Source of the DNA: Chryseobacterium suipulveris
GTDB taxonomy: Bacteria > Bacteroidota > Bacteroidia > Flavobacteriales > Weeksellaceae
Assembly (NCBI RefSeq): GCF_022811685.1
Contig: NZ_CP094532.1
Span: 1,327,501 to 1,391,500 of the forward strand
DNA length: 64,000 nt
Direction: 5' to 3'
This document shows positions 14,113 through 22,830 of this stretch, in pieces. Within the stretch, counting starts at the first letter, position 1. Each line of letters starts with the position of its first letter. Both the position numbers and the translations under genes were made by a program. A model generated the notes under the pieces. The model was given only the letters and a program-made list of their open reading frames with translations. It did not search any database and was not told where the DNA came from.

Positions 14113-14622
14113 ATGAAAAACAAAATCTTATACCTGGTTTTTACCTTTGTCACAGGGTTTTATTTTTCTCAGCAAAATGCGGTGGAAATCAATGGCTGGA
14201 CGAATGTCAACACTTTCAAATGCGTGAACAACGCATTCAGGAACTCCACTTCGATCTACTCCTTTATGGGAAACGAATTGCCGAATGTGGTGCTCAAAGT
14301 AGATGATTTCGACTGCCGAAACAGAATGATGACCTCCGATTTCAGAAAGACGCTGAACTCCGACAAGTATCCAAACCTCACCATCAAGTTCCTAAACTTC
14401 AGCAAAGGAAACGGAAACCGGTTCAACGCCGTGGTAGAAGTGAAAATGATGAACGTGGTGAAAAAGTACAATATCGAATTCAGCCAGTACAAGAACAGTT
14501 TGGTCGGGATCAAGCGACTCAAGTTCTCAGACTTCAATATCGTGCCACCGAAAAAAATGGGAGGGATGGTGTATGTGAAAGACGAGCTCGATCTTACTTT
14601 CAGCTTAGGAATAAAAGACTAA
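14113..14622 (+). CDS. YceI-like exported protein
   Basis: 169 residues with a signal peptide ending at FYFSQ (about 20). The body keeps a degenerate YceI pattern: NGWTNVNTFKC, then DFRKTLNSDKYPNLTIKFLNF (about 76-96), and VEVKMMNVVKKYNIEF where the family has L-T-I-x-G-x-T/K. The first half carries Cys at about 37, 42 and 61, which could form a disulfide. It follows the porin-like gene after a terminator and is likely part of the same functional group. Confidence 0.7.
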   Translation: MKNKILYLVFTFVTGFYFSQQNAVEINGWTNVNTFKCVNNAFRNSTSIYSFMGNELPNVVLKVDDFDCRNRMMTSDFRKTLNSDKYPNLTIKFLNFSKGNGNRFNAVVEVKMMNVVKKYNIEFSQYKNSLVGIKRLKFSDFNIVPPKKMGGMVYVKDELDLTFSLGIKD

Positions 14623-14678
14623 AATAACAGCATGTTATCAACTTAATTTTTTCATGATTATTAAATGATGTTGTGGAA

Positions 14679-14704
14679 GCTCCCTTTAACCGGGGAGTTT
14701 TTTT
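14679..14704 (+). terminator. Terminator between convergent genes
   Basis: GCTCCC and GGGGAG pair around TTTAACC, followed by seven T. It closes the 12155-14622 group and abuts the stop codon of the gene at 14703 on the other strand. Confidence 0.75.
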
Positions 14705-15380
14705 ATTCGTAATGCTGAAAAATCCCAAAGTCAGACGGAGTCCATAATGCCGCTTTTTGTCCCGCCGCTTTCAGTCCGTTGTTCGACCAGGTGTTGCAGG
14801 TTTGCAGGAAACTGTAGCTTCCTTTCGCATCGTAGAAGGCGTCGTTTTTTCCATAAACCGCATCGGTCTTGATGAGAATAGGATTTCCATTTGCGTCGCG
14901 GTCAAACTTGTCATTAATAAATTTGATTAAATCCTGATACTGTTGCGAAGTCAGTTGAATACTTTTACAGTCTTTACCAACCTGCATTTGGTCGTAGAAC
15001 GTGCAGTGCATCGCAGATTCGCTCAACCAGAAAGCGGCCTTCACCGCAACTGAAGGTTTCAGTTCCGCCCAAGTCGGAGTTTCCAGATAGAAACCTTTAT
15101 CGCCCCATCCAATCGCCAAATATTTGAAGTCTTCCCTTTTCGAGAGGGTGTTTTCAAACCGGATTTCTTTGCTCCAGTCGTATTCCGCCGACTTGATGGG
15201 GACCACCAAATCGGTGTGAACGCCGTTGGTTAGAATAAAAATTTCGACATTTTTTGTTTCTGAAACTTTTTTTGCAGGAACTTCGATGAAAGGAATCAGG
15301 TATCCGCACAACAGGTAAAGTACGATAAATCCTATAAAAACCCAAATTGCTTTCAGGATATTGATGATTAGTTTTTTCAT
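14703..15380 (-). CDS. TIGR02117/DUF2459-family membrane-anchored protein
   Basis: 225 residues. An N-terminal membrane segment (about 9-31) is followed by I-F-I-L-T-N-G-V-H-T-D-L-V-V-P-I, the hallmark of this family, then Y-L-A-I-G-W-G-D-K-G-F-Y and a C-terminal T-C-N-T-W-S-N-N-G-L-K-A-A-G. The conserved His, Cys and Trp suggest a cysteine-peptidase-like fold, but no activity is established to my knowledge. It stands alone, convergent with the YceI group. Confidence 0.8.
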   Translation of the reverse strand: MKKLIINILKAIWVFIGFIVLYLLCGYLIPFIEVPAKKVSETKNVEIFILTNGVHTDLVVPIKSAEYDWSKEIRFENTLSKREDFKYLAIGWGDKGFYLETPTWAELKPSVAVKAAFWLSESAMHCTFYDQMQVGKDCKSIQLTSQQYQDLIKFINDKFDRDANGNPILIKTDAVYGKNDAFYDAKGSYSFLQTCNTWSNNGLKAAGQKAALWTPSDFGIFQHYE

Positions 15381-15477
15381 TAAGCAAATGTAAATAAAAT
15401 TTAACGTTAAATTTTTCGCACAATATTTGTTGATATCAAATTAATTGTTAAATTTATTAACGAAAATTTTATCATTT

Positions 15478-15558
15478 ATGCAGAAGAAATCTAAATCTCA
15501 GAAAAGATTCAAAATTCGGGTAAAGGTTGCGCCAAAAAGAAACCGCTCAAGACGTTGA
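15478..15558 (+). CDS. Possible 26-residue very basic peptide
   Basis: ATG at 15478 opens a 26-codon frame ending in TGA. Twelve of the 26 residues are Lys or Arg, and the C-terminus is R-N-R-S-R-R. The composition is that of small ribosomal or RNA-binding peptides. The frame sits in a spacer between divergent or unrelated genes and has no close neighbour. Too short for domain assignment. Confidence 0.4.
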   Translation: MQKKSKSQKRFKIRVKVAPKRNRSRR

Positions 15559-15901
15559 TTTTCGCAGAAGTTCTCACTTCCTGAAAGTCAATTTTTTTGA
15601 TCTTTCTCGTTCAAGAAATCGATTAGACTTTAAATAAAACTAAAGTCAAATGTTTTAACCCCCCAAATTTCGGAAGTTTCCTTTTCCGAGCGGAACATTT
15701 TCCCCTTTTTTTTGCTTGATAACAATTATGAATATGATCTACTATACCATTATTAATAATTGAGGTAATGTGGTCAAAAATAGTTGGTGTTTTTTTAAAA
15801 AATAATTTGTAATATTCGGCTGTTGGTTGGAAGAGGAAGCGAGCCATGCAGAGGTGCAACTCGCCAGCAATACAACTGACGCTGTAAACGATAGTTTAGA
15901 G

Positions 15902-15927
15902 GGATGGTTTCGACCATCCTTTTTAAT
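15902..15927 (+). terminator. Terminator inside the IS end
   Basis: A 7-bp perfect stem with a TTCG tetraloop and five T. It blocks transcription from the left flank toward the antisense side of the transposase. Confidence 0.7.
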
Positions 15928-15965
15928 AAATTATCGGAACAGCCAAATGGCTAAAAAACCTTTCA

Positions 15966-16942
15966 TCACTTCTGGTTTTTATAGAAAAGATACCATTGAA
16001 TGAATTTTTTGCGCCTACTTTTAGTAAGTCCTCTATGAATATTCAGATTGCCTTTCAGATGTCCGAAGAAGGATTCCAGACCATTGGTGGTTTTCGGTAT
16101 CTTAGGATTCTGTAGAAAGGTGAACATATTTGGAAGCGCCTTTTTGATCACTGAAAAACTTCGCCTCACCATCTTGTGAGTATACCAATACCTTCCTGTT
16201 TCCTCATTGTAAGATTTTTCATTGATAAACTCTTTGTGCTGCTCGAACCAATCCACAAGCTCCCGTATCCAATATTGCTTTTTTGACTCGCAGTCGATAA
16301 AGTGAAGTTTACACGCGATCTCTCTAAGTTCGAAACCTGCTCTTGTTTTAGGATGTGCGGAAAGCCATATCTTGCACATTCTCTGGATATGCACCAGGCA
16401 TCTCTGCATCGGAACTTTCGGGCATACCTTTCTAATAGCCTTAATCAGGGATTTATCTCCGTCGCACGTAATCCCACCAATTTTTACACCCAAATCAAGA
16501 ATATTTTGAAGATCTTCCCTAAGTTCTTCAAAGTGTTCGCCATCGGTTATTCTGTAAAGCTGGGTTTGTTTGAAGACATCGTCCCTAAAAACGACAAGAC
16601 AGATTTCATTGGAAAAATATGTGGCGTCAATCAAAAGATAGACTTCCTTGTTCTGACTGTAACTCAGCTGTGGAGCCTTTGCCAGCATAAGGTTAAAATA
16701 TCGTTGGAGCGTACTGATCGAATATCCGGATTCAATTGAAATCTGCTCGTAAGTTTGTCGACCTATGATCCACTTCCTGAACCAAATCTCTTTATTTTTT
16801 AAACTTACGGATTTGTTTTCAAGCGTAAAGTAAATCCCGCAGTTCTTACACTTGAACCGCCTCTTGCCTTTCTGTTTTCCCCACGAAATGGTATCCAAAC
16901 TTCCACAACACCAACAACGATTTTTTTTGAATTTTCAGACAT
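15966..16942 (-). CDS. IS256-variant (zinc-ribbon) DDE transposase
   Basis: The open frame yields 310 residues from a TTG at 16898, but conserved coding sequence extends upstream. C-W-C-C-G followed by F-K-C-K-N-C makes a complete zinc ribbon, and the only ATG (16942-16940) lies one base out of frame across a run of eight T/A (16921-16928). Adding one A on the coding strand joins MSENS to this ribbon. Catalytic acidic residues are visible as L-L-I-D-A-T, G-I-T-C-D-G-D and N-G-L-E-S-F-F-G-H-L-K. Either transcriptional slippage on A8 makes the full protein, or the copy is frameshifted. Confidence 0.8.
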
Positions 16943-17100
16943 AAAAAAAATTTATTGAAACAAAGTTCAATAAACTTTTGTAATCGCATCTAATAATCGG
17001 TATTACAAAGAATTTTACCAACTATTTTTGACTATTAAATCATAATTGATTAATTGCTTTTTGCTCAGTATCGTAATAGTATAATTCCAGTTGACCTATA

Positions 17101-18030
17101 TTACTTTTGAAGAAATTCCATATTTCTTTTTAAGCCAGAAAATCTGGTTCTCTTTACGGGCGACTTCCGAAATATTTCAGAAAACAGTTCCTGTGTAATT
17201 TCCTTCCAGTCTTCTCTTTTAAAGGTTTTCAGAAAGGCGTTTGGTCGGAATTTTTCTTCCAAAGTCGGTGTGGCAAAACGGTTCCACGGACACACATCCT
17301 GACATATATCGCAGCCAAACATCCAGTCTTCCATTTTGTTTTTAAAGGTGTCGGGAATTTCGTTTTTCAGTTCGATGGTGGCGTAAGAAATACATTTGCT
17401 TCCATCGATGATCCTATCGGAAACAATCGCGTCGGTCGGACAAGCGTCGATACATTTCGTGCAGGTTCCGCAGTGGTCGGTTGTCGGCGCATCTTCCTTC
17501 AGGTCAAGATCACAGATGATTTCAGCCAGGAAATAGAAGGAACCTTGCTGTTTGGTAATCAGATTCGCATTTTTTCCGATCCAGCCAAGTCCTGATTTTC
17601 TCGCCCAGCTTCTTTCCAAAATTGGCGCGGAGTCAGTAAAAACCCTGCAGTCGAAGTCACCGATTTCCTCCCGCAGTTCGGCAACCATTTCTCTCAGGAT
17701 TTCCTTGATGATTTCGTGGTAATCATTTCCGTACGCGTATTTGGAAATCTTAAAACTGTCGATGGTTGAAATTTCTTCTGCAGGAAAATAGTTGTAGGAA
17801 AGCGAAATCACCGATTTTGAACCTTCCACCAAAAGTGTGGGATCGAGCCGCTTGTCGAAATAATTTTCCATGTACGACATTTCGCCGTGGTAATTCTGTT
17901 TCAGCCAGTTTTCGAAGGGTTTTGCTTCTTCCTCCAAAAAACCTGCCTTTGAAATTCCACAACTCTGGAAACCAAATTTCTGAGCTTTAGCTTTGATGAG
18001 GGCGGAATATTTTTCGGCGTTTTGTGACAT
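17101..18030 (-). CDS. queG: Epoxyqueuosine reductase
   Basis: 309 residues, the size of the short Bacteroidota form. QueG removes the epoxide oxygen from epoxyqueuosine in tRNA, the last step of queuosine synthesis, using cobalamin and two 4Fe-4S clusters. The conserved Asp is in [13 protein letters not shown] (Asp133), the first cluster motif is [12 protein letters not shown] (187-198) and the second [11 protein letters not shown] (240-250). GLGWIGKN at 147-154 is also diagnostic. It is divergent from the rhodanese gene at 18108. Confidence 0.95.
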   Translation of the reverse strand: MSQNAEKYSALIKAKAQKFGFQSCGISKAGFLEEEAKPFENWLKQNYHGEMSYMENYFDKRLDPTLLVEGSKSVISLSYNYFPAEEISTIDSFKISKYAYGNDYHEIIKEILREMVAELREEIGDFDCRVFTDSAPILERSWARKSGLGWIGKNANLITKQQGSFYFLAEIICDLDLKEDAPTTDHCGTCTKCIDACPTDAIVSDRIIDGSKCISYATIELKNEIPDTFKNKMEDWMFGCDICQDVCPWNRFATPTLEEKFRPNAFLKTFKREDWKEITQELFSEIFRKSPVKRTRFSGLKRNMEFLQK

Positions 18031-18107
18031 AGATTACGTTGCAAAACTAACATTATTTTATAAATTTGGATTTCGAAATCATGAGATTAACCTTTAATAA
18101 TACAATT

Positions 18108-18395
18108 ATGAATTTAGATGAAATATTGAAATCGGGAAACTACCAGCTGATCGATGTTCGCGAGCCAATGGAACTTGAAATGGACGGAAGCATCGATGGT
18201 GCAGAAAATATTCCTTTGGGAGAAGTCGCCGACCGAAAAGACGAAATCCTGAACCTTGAGAAACCTGTTGTATTGTTCTGCAGAAGCGGAAACAGAAGCG
18301 GAAAAGCGCTCGAATACCTCACTGCTGAAGGATTGCAGAACGGCTACAACGGCGGAGGTTACGCAGATCTTCAGGAAAGATTGGACAATCTTTAA
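18108..18395 (+). CDS. Rhodanese-like sulfurtransferase domain protein
   Basis: 95 residues from ATG 18108; an upstream in-frame ATG at 18066 would add a poorly conserved leader. A single rhodanese domain: QLIDVREPMELEMDG, then G-A-E-N-I-P-L-G-E-V and the active loop C-R-S-G-N-R-S with catalytic Cys58. Such small cytosolic proteins carry sulfane sulfur from thiosulfate or persulfides. It starts 77 bp from queG on the opposite strand. Confidence 0.88.
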   Translation: MNLDEILKSGNYQLIDVREPMELEMDGSIDGAENIPLGEVADRKDEILNLEKPVVLFCRSGNRSGKALEYLTAEGLQNGYNGGGYADLQERLDNL

Positions 18396-18417
18396 GGATA
18401 ATAATCAAATAATAATG

Positions 18418-18451
18418 AGAGTCAATTGCAAAATTGGCTCTTTTTTTTTTG
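18418..18451 (+). terminator. Terminator after the rhodanese gene
   Basis: GAGTCAATT and AATTGGCTC pair around GCAA, followed by ten T. The next 200 bp to 18649 are AT-rich and show no gene. Confidence 0.8.
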
Positions 18452-18649
18452 TCAAAAATTTGCCTTTTCTGCCAAAAAATTGTTGGTTTTCTGTCACACA
18501 AAATGTAAATAGTTGTTTAATTTTCTGAATATTTAAATGATTGATAACCATTAACTTATATTTTATTTTATAGTTTTTGTTTTAGTGACAGACTGATTTT
18601 GGCACGATTTTGACAAGTCACTATCCTGTAAAACTTAAAATTTGAAATT

Positions 18650-19225
18650 ATGAAATCAATGAAAAAATCAATCCTTGCGTTAGGATTAATTACGGCAGGT
18701 TTAGTAAGTGCACAAAGTGCAGATATGAGAAATATGCTAAAAGTAGGAGCTAATGTAGGTTTAGCAGTTCCAGCGGAAAACGCATCAGCAAACATTGGTC
18801 TTGATGTAGCATATCAGAACTTGGTAACTCCAGGATTTGGTTTGGGTATCGCAACTGGTTACAGCCATTTCTTTGGAAGAGAAAACACAGTAAATAACGT
18901 AAAAGTGAATAACAATGACTTCGGTGTGGTTCCTGTAGCTGCATTGATCAGAGTTTATCCTAAGCAAACAGGTTTCTACCTTGGAACTGATTTGGGTTAC
19001 GGATTTATTGTAGGTGACAAGAAAGTTGCTTCAAACAGTACAGTTGACCGACCAACAGGAGGTTTCTATATCAAACCAGAAATCGGATACCACAACAGAG
19101 ATTGGAATTTTGCACTTCAATACCAGAAAACTTTTACAGGAAGTACTGGCGAAATCGGCTCACAGAAATATAGTGCAGGAGCTTTAGGAGTTGGAGTTGG
19201 TTACAATATTCCATTAGGAAAATAA
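18650..19225 (+). CDS. Small outer-membrane beta-barrel protein
   Basis: 191 residues, with start alternatives at codons 1 and 4. A signal peptide ends at VSAQ (about 22). The mature part has the alternating pattern of an eight-strand OmpA/OmpX-like barrel (VGANVGLAVPAENASANIGL, then LGTDLGYGFIVGDK) and ends in N-I-P-L-G-K rather than a terminal Phe. Function unknown, probably structural or adhesive. Confidence 0.75.
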   Translation: MKSMKKSILALGLITAGLVSAQSADMRNMLKVGANVGLAVPAENASANIGLDVAYQNLVTPGFGLGIATGYSHFFGRENTVNNVKVNNNDFGVVPVAALIRVYPKQTGFYLGTDLGYGFIVGDKKVASNSTVDRPTGGFYIKPEIGYHNRDWNFALQYQKTFTGSTGEIGSQKYSAGALGVGVGYNIPLGK

Positions 19226-19251
19226 TTTCATCAGAAATAAAGTCGGGACTA

Positions 19252-19284
19252 AAACCTTTTCAATTTTTTTGGAAAGGTTTTTTT
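19252..19284 (+). terminator. Terminator after the barrel gene
   Basis: AAACCTTTTC and GGAAAGGTTT form a stem followed by a T run. Confidence 0.75.
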
Positions 19285-19339
19285 GTTTTTTCAAATATTT
19301 TTTCAAAACAATTATTATCTTTGGTTTTTAGACAGTAAA

Positions 19340-20389
19340 ATGGAAAATAGAAATAAATTCAAACTTTTTCTACCCGCAATCTCCAGTGCGAAAAACAGTG
19401 GTGTTACCTTGGTCGCTGCCGATGTAAGGCATGAGGAAACCTTCGTCGGGTTGTACCGTGCCGAAAATCAGGAAGTAATACTGAAGAATGAGGCAGTTTA
19501 CCACACTCAGAACTTTGATTCGGTGACTGAAATCCTGAAAGATTTTATCAGCAAAAATTCAGACGAGAAAATAAGTAGGGTAGCTGTAGCGGTTCCTGGT
19601 CCTGTAATCGCCGGAAAAAGTGAGCCACAACGATTACCATGGAAACTGGATGCGGAGGAAATCAAAAACGACCTACAAGTTGAAAAAGTTTTCCTGATCA
19701 ATGATTTGGAAGCTTCTGCATACGGACTCTGCAGCGTTTCGGAAAAAAACATTTACACTGTTTACAAATCGGAGAACTTCACTCCCGGAAATGTAGCTAT
19801 TTTAGCTCCTGGTGCAGGTTTGGGTGAAGCTGGACTTTTTTGGGACGGCGAATCTCTGAGACCTTTTGCAACGGAAGGTGGCCACTGCGAATTCTCGCCA
19901 AGAACCAACGACGAAGTGGAATTCTACCAGTTTCTGAACAAAATCTACGGCATCGTAAGTTGGGAAACCGTTCTTTCAACGTCGGGACTTTTTAATATCT
20001 ATCGTTTTGTACGCGACATCAAGCGACAAAAACAACCTGAATTCTTAACCAAAGCAATCGAGGAAGGCAATTTCACCGAGGCGGTTATCAATGGCGCACT
20101 CGAAAATAAAGACCGAATCTGCAATGTGACCATCGACACTTTCTTGGTTTTTATGGCGAGAGAAGCCAACAGTCTTGTCTTGAAACTCAAAGCAACCGGT
20201 GGTTTGATTCTTTCAGGAGAAATCCCAATGCTTCTGGAGAAATTCTTAAAGAACAAGACTTTTTACAAGCACTTCATCATCAGTGATAAAATGGAATCGG
20301 TGCTGAAAGATATTCCGATTTATTTGGTAAAAGACAAAAATTCGATCATCAACGGAGCCGCATCTTACGCTGCATTTTTTGAAGATTAA
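19340..20389 (+). CDS. glk: Glucokinase
   Basis: 349 residues from ATG 19340; the 19-codon upstream extension is AT-rich and lies over the TATCTTTG promoter box (19316-19323), so it is not coding. The fold is the ASKHA glucokinase type: V-T-L-V-A-A-D-V-R-H (phosphate 1), V-A-V-A-V-P-G-P-V (about 93), INDLEASAYG (about 121) with catalytic Asp, A-P-G-A-G-L-G-E-A (phosphate 2) and E-G-G-H-C-E-F (glucose contact). It phosphorylates glucose with ATP in the cytoplasm. Confidence 0.88.
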   Translation: MENRNKFKLFLPAISSAKNSGVTLVAADVRHEETFVGLYRAENQEVILKNEAVYHTQNFDSVTEILKDFISKNSDEKISRVAVAVPGPVIAGKSEPQRLPWKLDAEEIKNDLQVEKVFLINDLEASAYGLCSVSEKNIYTVYKSENFTPGNVAILAPGAGLGEAGLFWDGESLRPFATEGGHCEFSPRTNDEVEFYQFLNKIYGIVSWETVLSTSGLFNIYRFVRDIKRQKQPEFLTKAIEEGNFTEAVINGALENKDRICNVTIDTFLVFMAREANSLVLKLKATGGLILSGEIPMLLEKFLKNKTFYKHFIISDKMESVLKDIPIYLVKDKNSIINGAASYAAFFED

Positions 20390-20397
20390 TAATTAAT

Positions 20398-20424
20398 AAC
20401 TCCGATTCTGTCGGAGTTTTTTTG
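20398..20424 (+). terminator. Terminator after glucokinase
   Basis: CTCCGA and TCGGAG pair around TTCTG, followed by seven T. Confidence 0.75.
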
Positions 20425-20444
20425 TTTAATGGTTTGATTTTTTA

Positions 20445-21020
20445 ATGATGAAAAAACTGATTTTACTTTCCCTATTACTCTTTGCAGTCTGCATTTATAG
20501 CCAATCCCGAAAAATCATCGATTCAGAAATCCGCTGGAAAGCGTATAAAACCTTGAAGGCAGAATCGATGTCACACTACGGAACCGTGAAACTGAAATCA
20601 GCAACCGTAACTTTTAACGGGAATGATTTGACTGGCGGAAGTTTCAGTATGGATATGAACTCGATCGATGCCGAAGACATGAATGGAAACCCGAAACTGA
20701 AGAAAATGCTCGAAAACCATTTGCGGAGCGATGATTTCTTCGATACCGAAAAATTTCCCGTTTCGACTTTTCAAATAAAATCGGTGAAGAAAAGCAATAA
20801 CAGAAACTACGACGTACAAATTTTGGGAGTTCTTACGATTAAAGGAATTTCAAAGAACATTACCTTCCCCGCAAAAACTGTGACCGCGGGAAACACGACG
20901 ACCATCACTTCGGCAATGTTCACCTTCAACCGGAAACACTTCGGACTGAAATACAATATTTTCGAGGACATGCTCATCAGCAACGATGTGGAGATGAATG
21001 TGAAGATCGTGGTTCAGTAG
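20445..21020 (+). CDS. YceI-family exported protein
   Basis: 191 residues; the first ATG is followed directly by a second one and either may start. A signal peptide ends at CIYSQS (about 22). The mature protein has I-D-S-E-I-R-W-K-A-Y-K-T-L-K-A-E-S-M-S-H-Y-G-T-V and L-G-V-L-T-I-K-G-I-S-K-N-I-T-F-P-A, typical of the SHxGTV branch of YceI. It is followed at once by a close paralogue at 21132. Confidence 0.88.
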   Translation: MMKKLILLSLLLFAVCIYSQSRKIIDSEIRWKAYKTLKAESMSHYGTVKLKSATVTFNGNDLTGGSFSMDMNSIDAEDMNGNPKLKKMLENHLRSDDFFDTEKFPVSTFQIKSVKKSNNRNYDVQILGVLTIKGISKNITFPAKTVTAGNTTTITSAMFTFNRKHFGLKYNIFEDMLISNDVEMNVKIVVQ

Positions 21021-21131
21021 TTTCTTTCAACCTATTAGGTTTTCGCCAAAGCTTCAGCTTTTCTTAACATACATCAATGCCGAAGTTTCTTTAATAACCC
21101 TATTTTTGCCGAAAAATAAAGTAAAAGATTT

Positions 21132-21698
21132 ATGAAAAAATTAGCATTGTTTGCAGTTCTTGCAGGAGGTTTGGCTTTCGGTCAGTCGAAAAAGGTAGTA
21201 GCGTCTGAAGCAAATTGGTGGGGTTACAAAATCGCAAAAACTGAGGCATCATCACATAACGGTACGGTAAATGTGAAATCCGGAAATATCGTGATGAAAG
21301 GAAACCAGGTTGCAGGCGGAACTTTTGTTTTGGATATGACTTCGATCAACACAACAGATTTGACAGGAGAATACCAAACCAAACTGAACAACCACCTGAA
21401 AAACGGTGACTTCTTCGAGGTAGACAAATTCCCTGAAGCGACCTATACCATTACTTCTGTTAAGAAAAATAATGATAAGATTTATAACTATATCGTCAAC
21501 GGAAACCTTACTGTAAAAGGAAAAACCAACCCGGTTTCATTCCCTGCAAAAATTGCGTACAGCAAAGGTGTGGTAAGTTTGGTATCTAAAAAATTCTCTT
21601 TCGACAGACAGAAGTTTGATGTTGCCTACAAATCTACAGCGCAGGATGTTTTCATTAAAGACGATGTAGATATGCTGGTGAAAGTTACTGCAAAGTAA
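21132..21698 (+). CDS. YceI-family exported protein (tandem paralogue)
   Basis: 188 residues. A signal peptide ends near AFGQS (about 18). Same branch as the preceding gene: W-W-G-Y-K-I-A-K-T-E-A-S-S-H-N-G-T-V (about 31-48) and N-L-T-V-K-G-K-T-N-P-V-S-F-P-A. The TATTTTTG word at 21101-21108, 24 bp before the ATG, could be its own promoter. The two are probably an old tandem duplication. Confidence 0.88.
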   Translation: MKKLALFAVLAGGLAFGQSKKVVASEANWWGYKIAKTEASSHNGTVNVKSGNIVMKGNQVAGGTFVLDMTSINTTDLTGEYQTKLNNHLKNGDFFEVDKFPEATYTITSVKKNNDKIYNYIVNGNLTVKGKTNPVSFPAKIAYSKGVVSLVSKKFSFDRQKFDVAYKSTAQDVFIKDDVDMLVKVTAK

Positions 21699-21719
21699 TC
21701 GGTACAAAAAATCTATGGT

Positions 21720-21751
21720 TAAAAAGAGCAGAATCATTGCTCTTTTTTTTA
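21720..21751 (+). terminator. Terminator after the YceI pair
   Basis: AAAGAGCA and TGCTCTTT pair around GAATCAT, followed by T8. Confidence 0.75.
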
Positions 21752-21761
21752 TTTTTGAAGT

Positions 21762-22403
21762 ATGAAACTGTATGTTGTAAGCGGATTGGGAGCCGATTTC
21801 AAAGTGTTGGAAAAACTGAAATTTCCAGAAAATATGGAAGTGGTTTTTCTCGACTGGCTCATTCCCGAAAACCATGAAAGCTTCGGTCATTACATCAAAA
21901 AAATGGCGGATCGGATCGATGACTCGGAACCGTTTTCGCTGTTGGGATATTCGTTCGGCGGAGTGATCGTGCAGGAAATCGATAAGATCAAACCTGCGGA
22001 AAAAGTGGTGATTTTAGGAAGCATAAAATCCGACAGTGAAAAGTCGAGGTTTATCAAAGCGGGTGAAATTTCCGGAATTCCAAAGTTTCTTCCTGTGTCT
22101 TTCTTTAACGAAAAATCCACAGTTGCTTATTCTTTTTTGAGAAAAGTCATTGATCCAAAAAACCCGAAATTGATGGAATATTTCACGGTTCGTGATCCTT
22201 ATTATTTGAAATGGTCCATCGAAAAAATGGCGGGTTGGAAATCTCAGGAAAATCCTAAAGTCATCCAGATTCTTGCGGATCGCGATATTGTTTTTCCGCC
22301 AAAATATTCAAAACCCGATTACGTCATCAAAAACGGAACGCATCTTTTTCCGGTAACTAAGGCGAAAGAGGTATCAAAAATACTATCTGAAATTTTCATG
22401 TAG
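21762..22403 (+). CDS. Alpha/beta-hydrolase
   Basis: 213 residues. The nucleophile elbow is G-Y-S-F-G-G with Ser64, the acid is probably Asp in I-L-A-D-R-D-I-V-F-P (about 182-186) and the base His in K-N-G-T-H-L-F-P-V (about 203). It opens with Y-V-V-S-G-L-G-A-D, the oxyanion loop. It is shorter than typical esterases and lacks a signal peptide, so it is cytoplasmic. Substrate unknown. Confidence 0.82.
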   Translation: MKLYVVSGLGADFKVLEKLKFPENMEVVFLDWLIPENHESFGHYIKKMADRIDDSEPFSLLGYSFGGVIVQEIDKIKPAEKVVILGSIKSDSEKSRFIKAGEISGIPKFLPVSFFNEKSTVAYSFLRKVIDPKNPKLMEYFTVRDPYYLKWSIEKMAGWKSQENPKVIQILADRDIVFPPKYSKPDYVIKNGTHLFPVTKAKEVSKILSEIFM

Positions 22404-22426
22404 AATTCCTGTAATTGGAATTTTCA

Positions 22427-22774
22427 TTAAAGTTTCCACATATTCTTCAAGAGCTTGTAGAAGTGGTGTTCGCGGTCGGTTACCTCGTCATCTGCTTTGA
22501 TGAGCGACTTGGCAAACTTGGCAAATTCCTTTCTTTCCTTTTCGGTAGAGTCGTCGTGGAAGCATCTTGCGTGGAATTCGAAGTGGTCTTTCCATTCTTC
22601 GGGTTGAAGGAGTGCGATGACTTCAAGCTCGTTGTCGAGATTCATTTTGAAGGGAAATTCTTCCGCGAGGTATTCCTGGATTTTCATTCCTTCTTCAGGG
22701 GCAAATTCACCGTCCACGGATGAAAGGATCATTAATAAATGATAACCTGCGATGGATTTATTTGACTTTTGCAT
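22427..22774 (-). CDS. TerB-like small helical protein
   Basis: 115 residues, predicted all-helical. A-G-Y-H-L-L-M-I-L-S-S-V-D-G-E-F-A-P-E-E (about 9-28) fits the TerB/TerB-like motif in which acidic residues may bind metal, and A-D-D-E-V-T-D-R-E-H (about 94-103) is the second conserved patch. The role of such single-domain proteins is unclear. It lies downstream of the BT_3928-type gene on the same strand, 56 bp apart, across GTTTGAGGTTGTT reiterations. Confidence 0.65.
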   Translation of the reverse strand: MQKSNKSIAGYHLLMILSSVDGEFAPEEGMKIQEYLAEEFPFKMNLDNELEVIALLQPEEWKDHFEFHARCFHDDSTEKERKEFAKFAKSLIKADDEVTDREHHFYKLLKNMWKL

Positions 22775-22830
22775 ATTCGGTTTTGTTTGATTTTATTTGA
22801 GGTTGTTTGAGGTTGTTCGAAGTTGTTGGA

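Larger units (their letters stand above)
15773..17032. mobile_element. Insertion sequence, IS256-variant type
   Basis: GTCAAAAATAGTTGGT at 15773-15788 is repeated in inverted orientation at 17017-17032, and TTTGTAATA recurs inside both ends. The element is about 1.26 kb and holds one transposase gene on the minus strand. No target duplication is obvious directly outside these ends, so the true termini may lie a few bases further out or the element may be old. Positions 15789-15965 are non-coding apart from a perfect GGATGGT-TTCG-ACCATCC hairpin with a T run (15902-15927), which would stop plus-strand transcription entering the transposase gene. Confidence 0.8.

Noticed and set aside
15623..15859. 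78-codon minus-strand frame at the left end of the IS
   Set aside because: It crosses the IS terminus and a poly-T region and has no coding character.
15879..15892. GACGCTGTAAACGAT resembling a 16S rRNA motif
   Set aside because: Only about 15 bases match, with no surrounding rRNA sequence. Chance similarity inside the IS.
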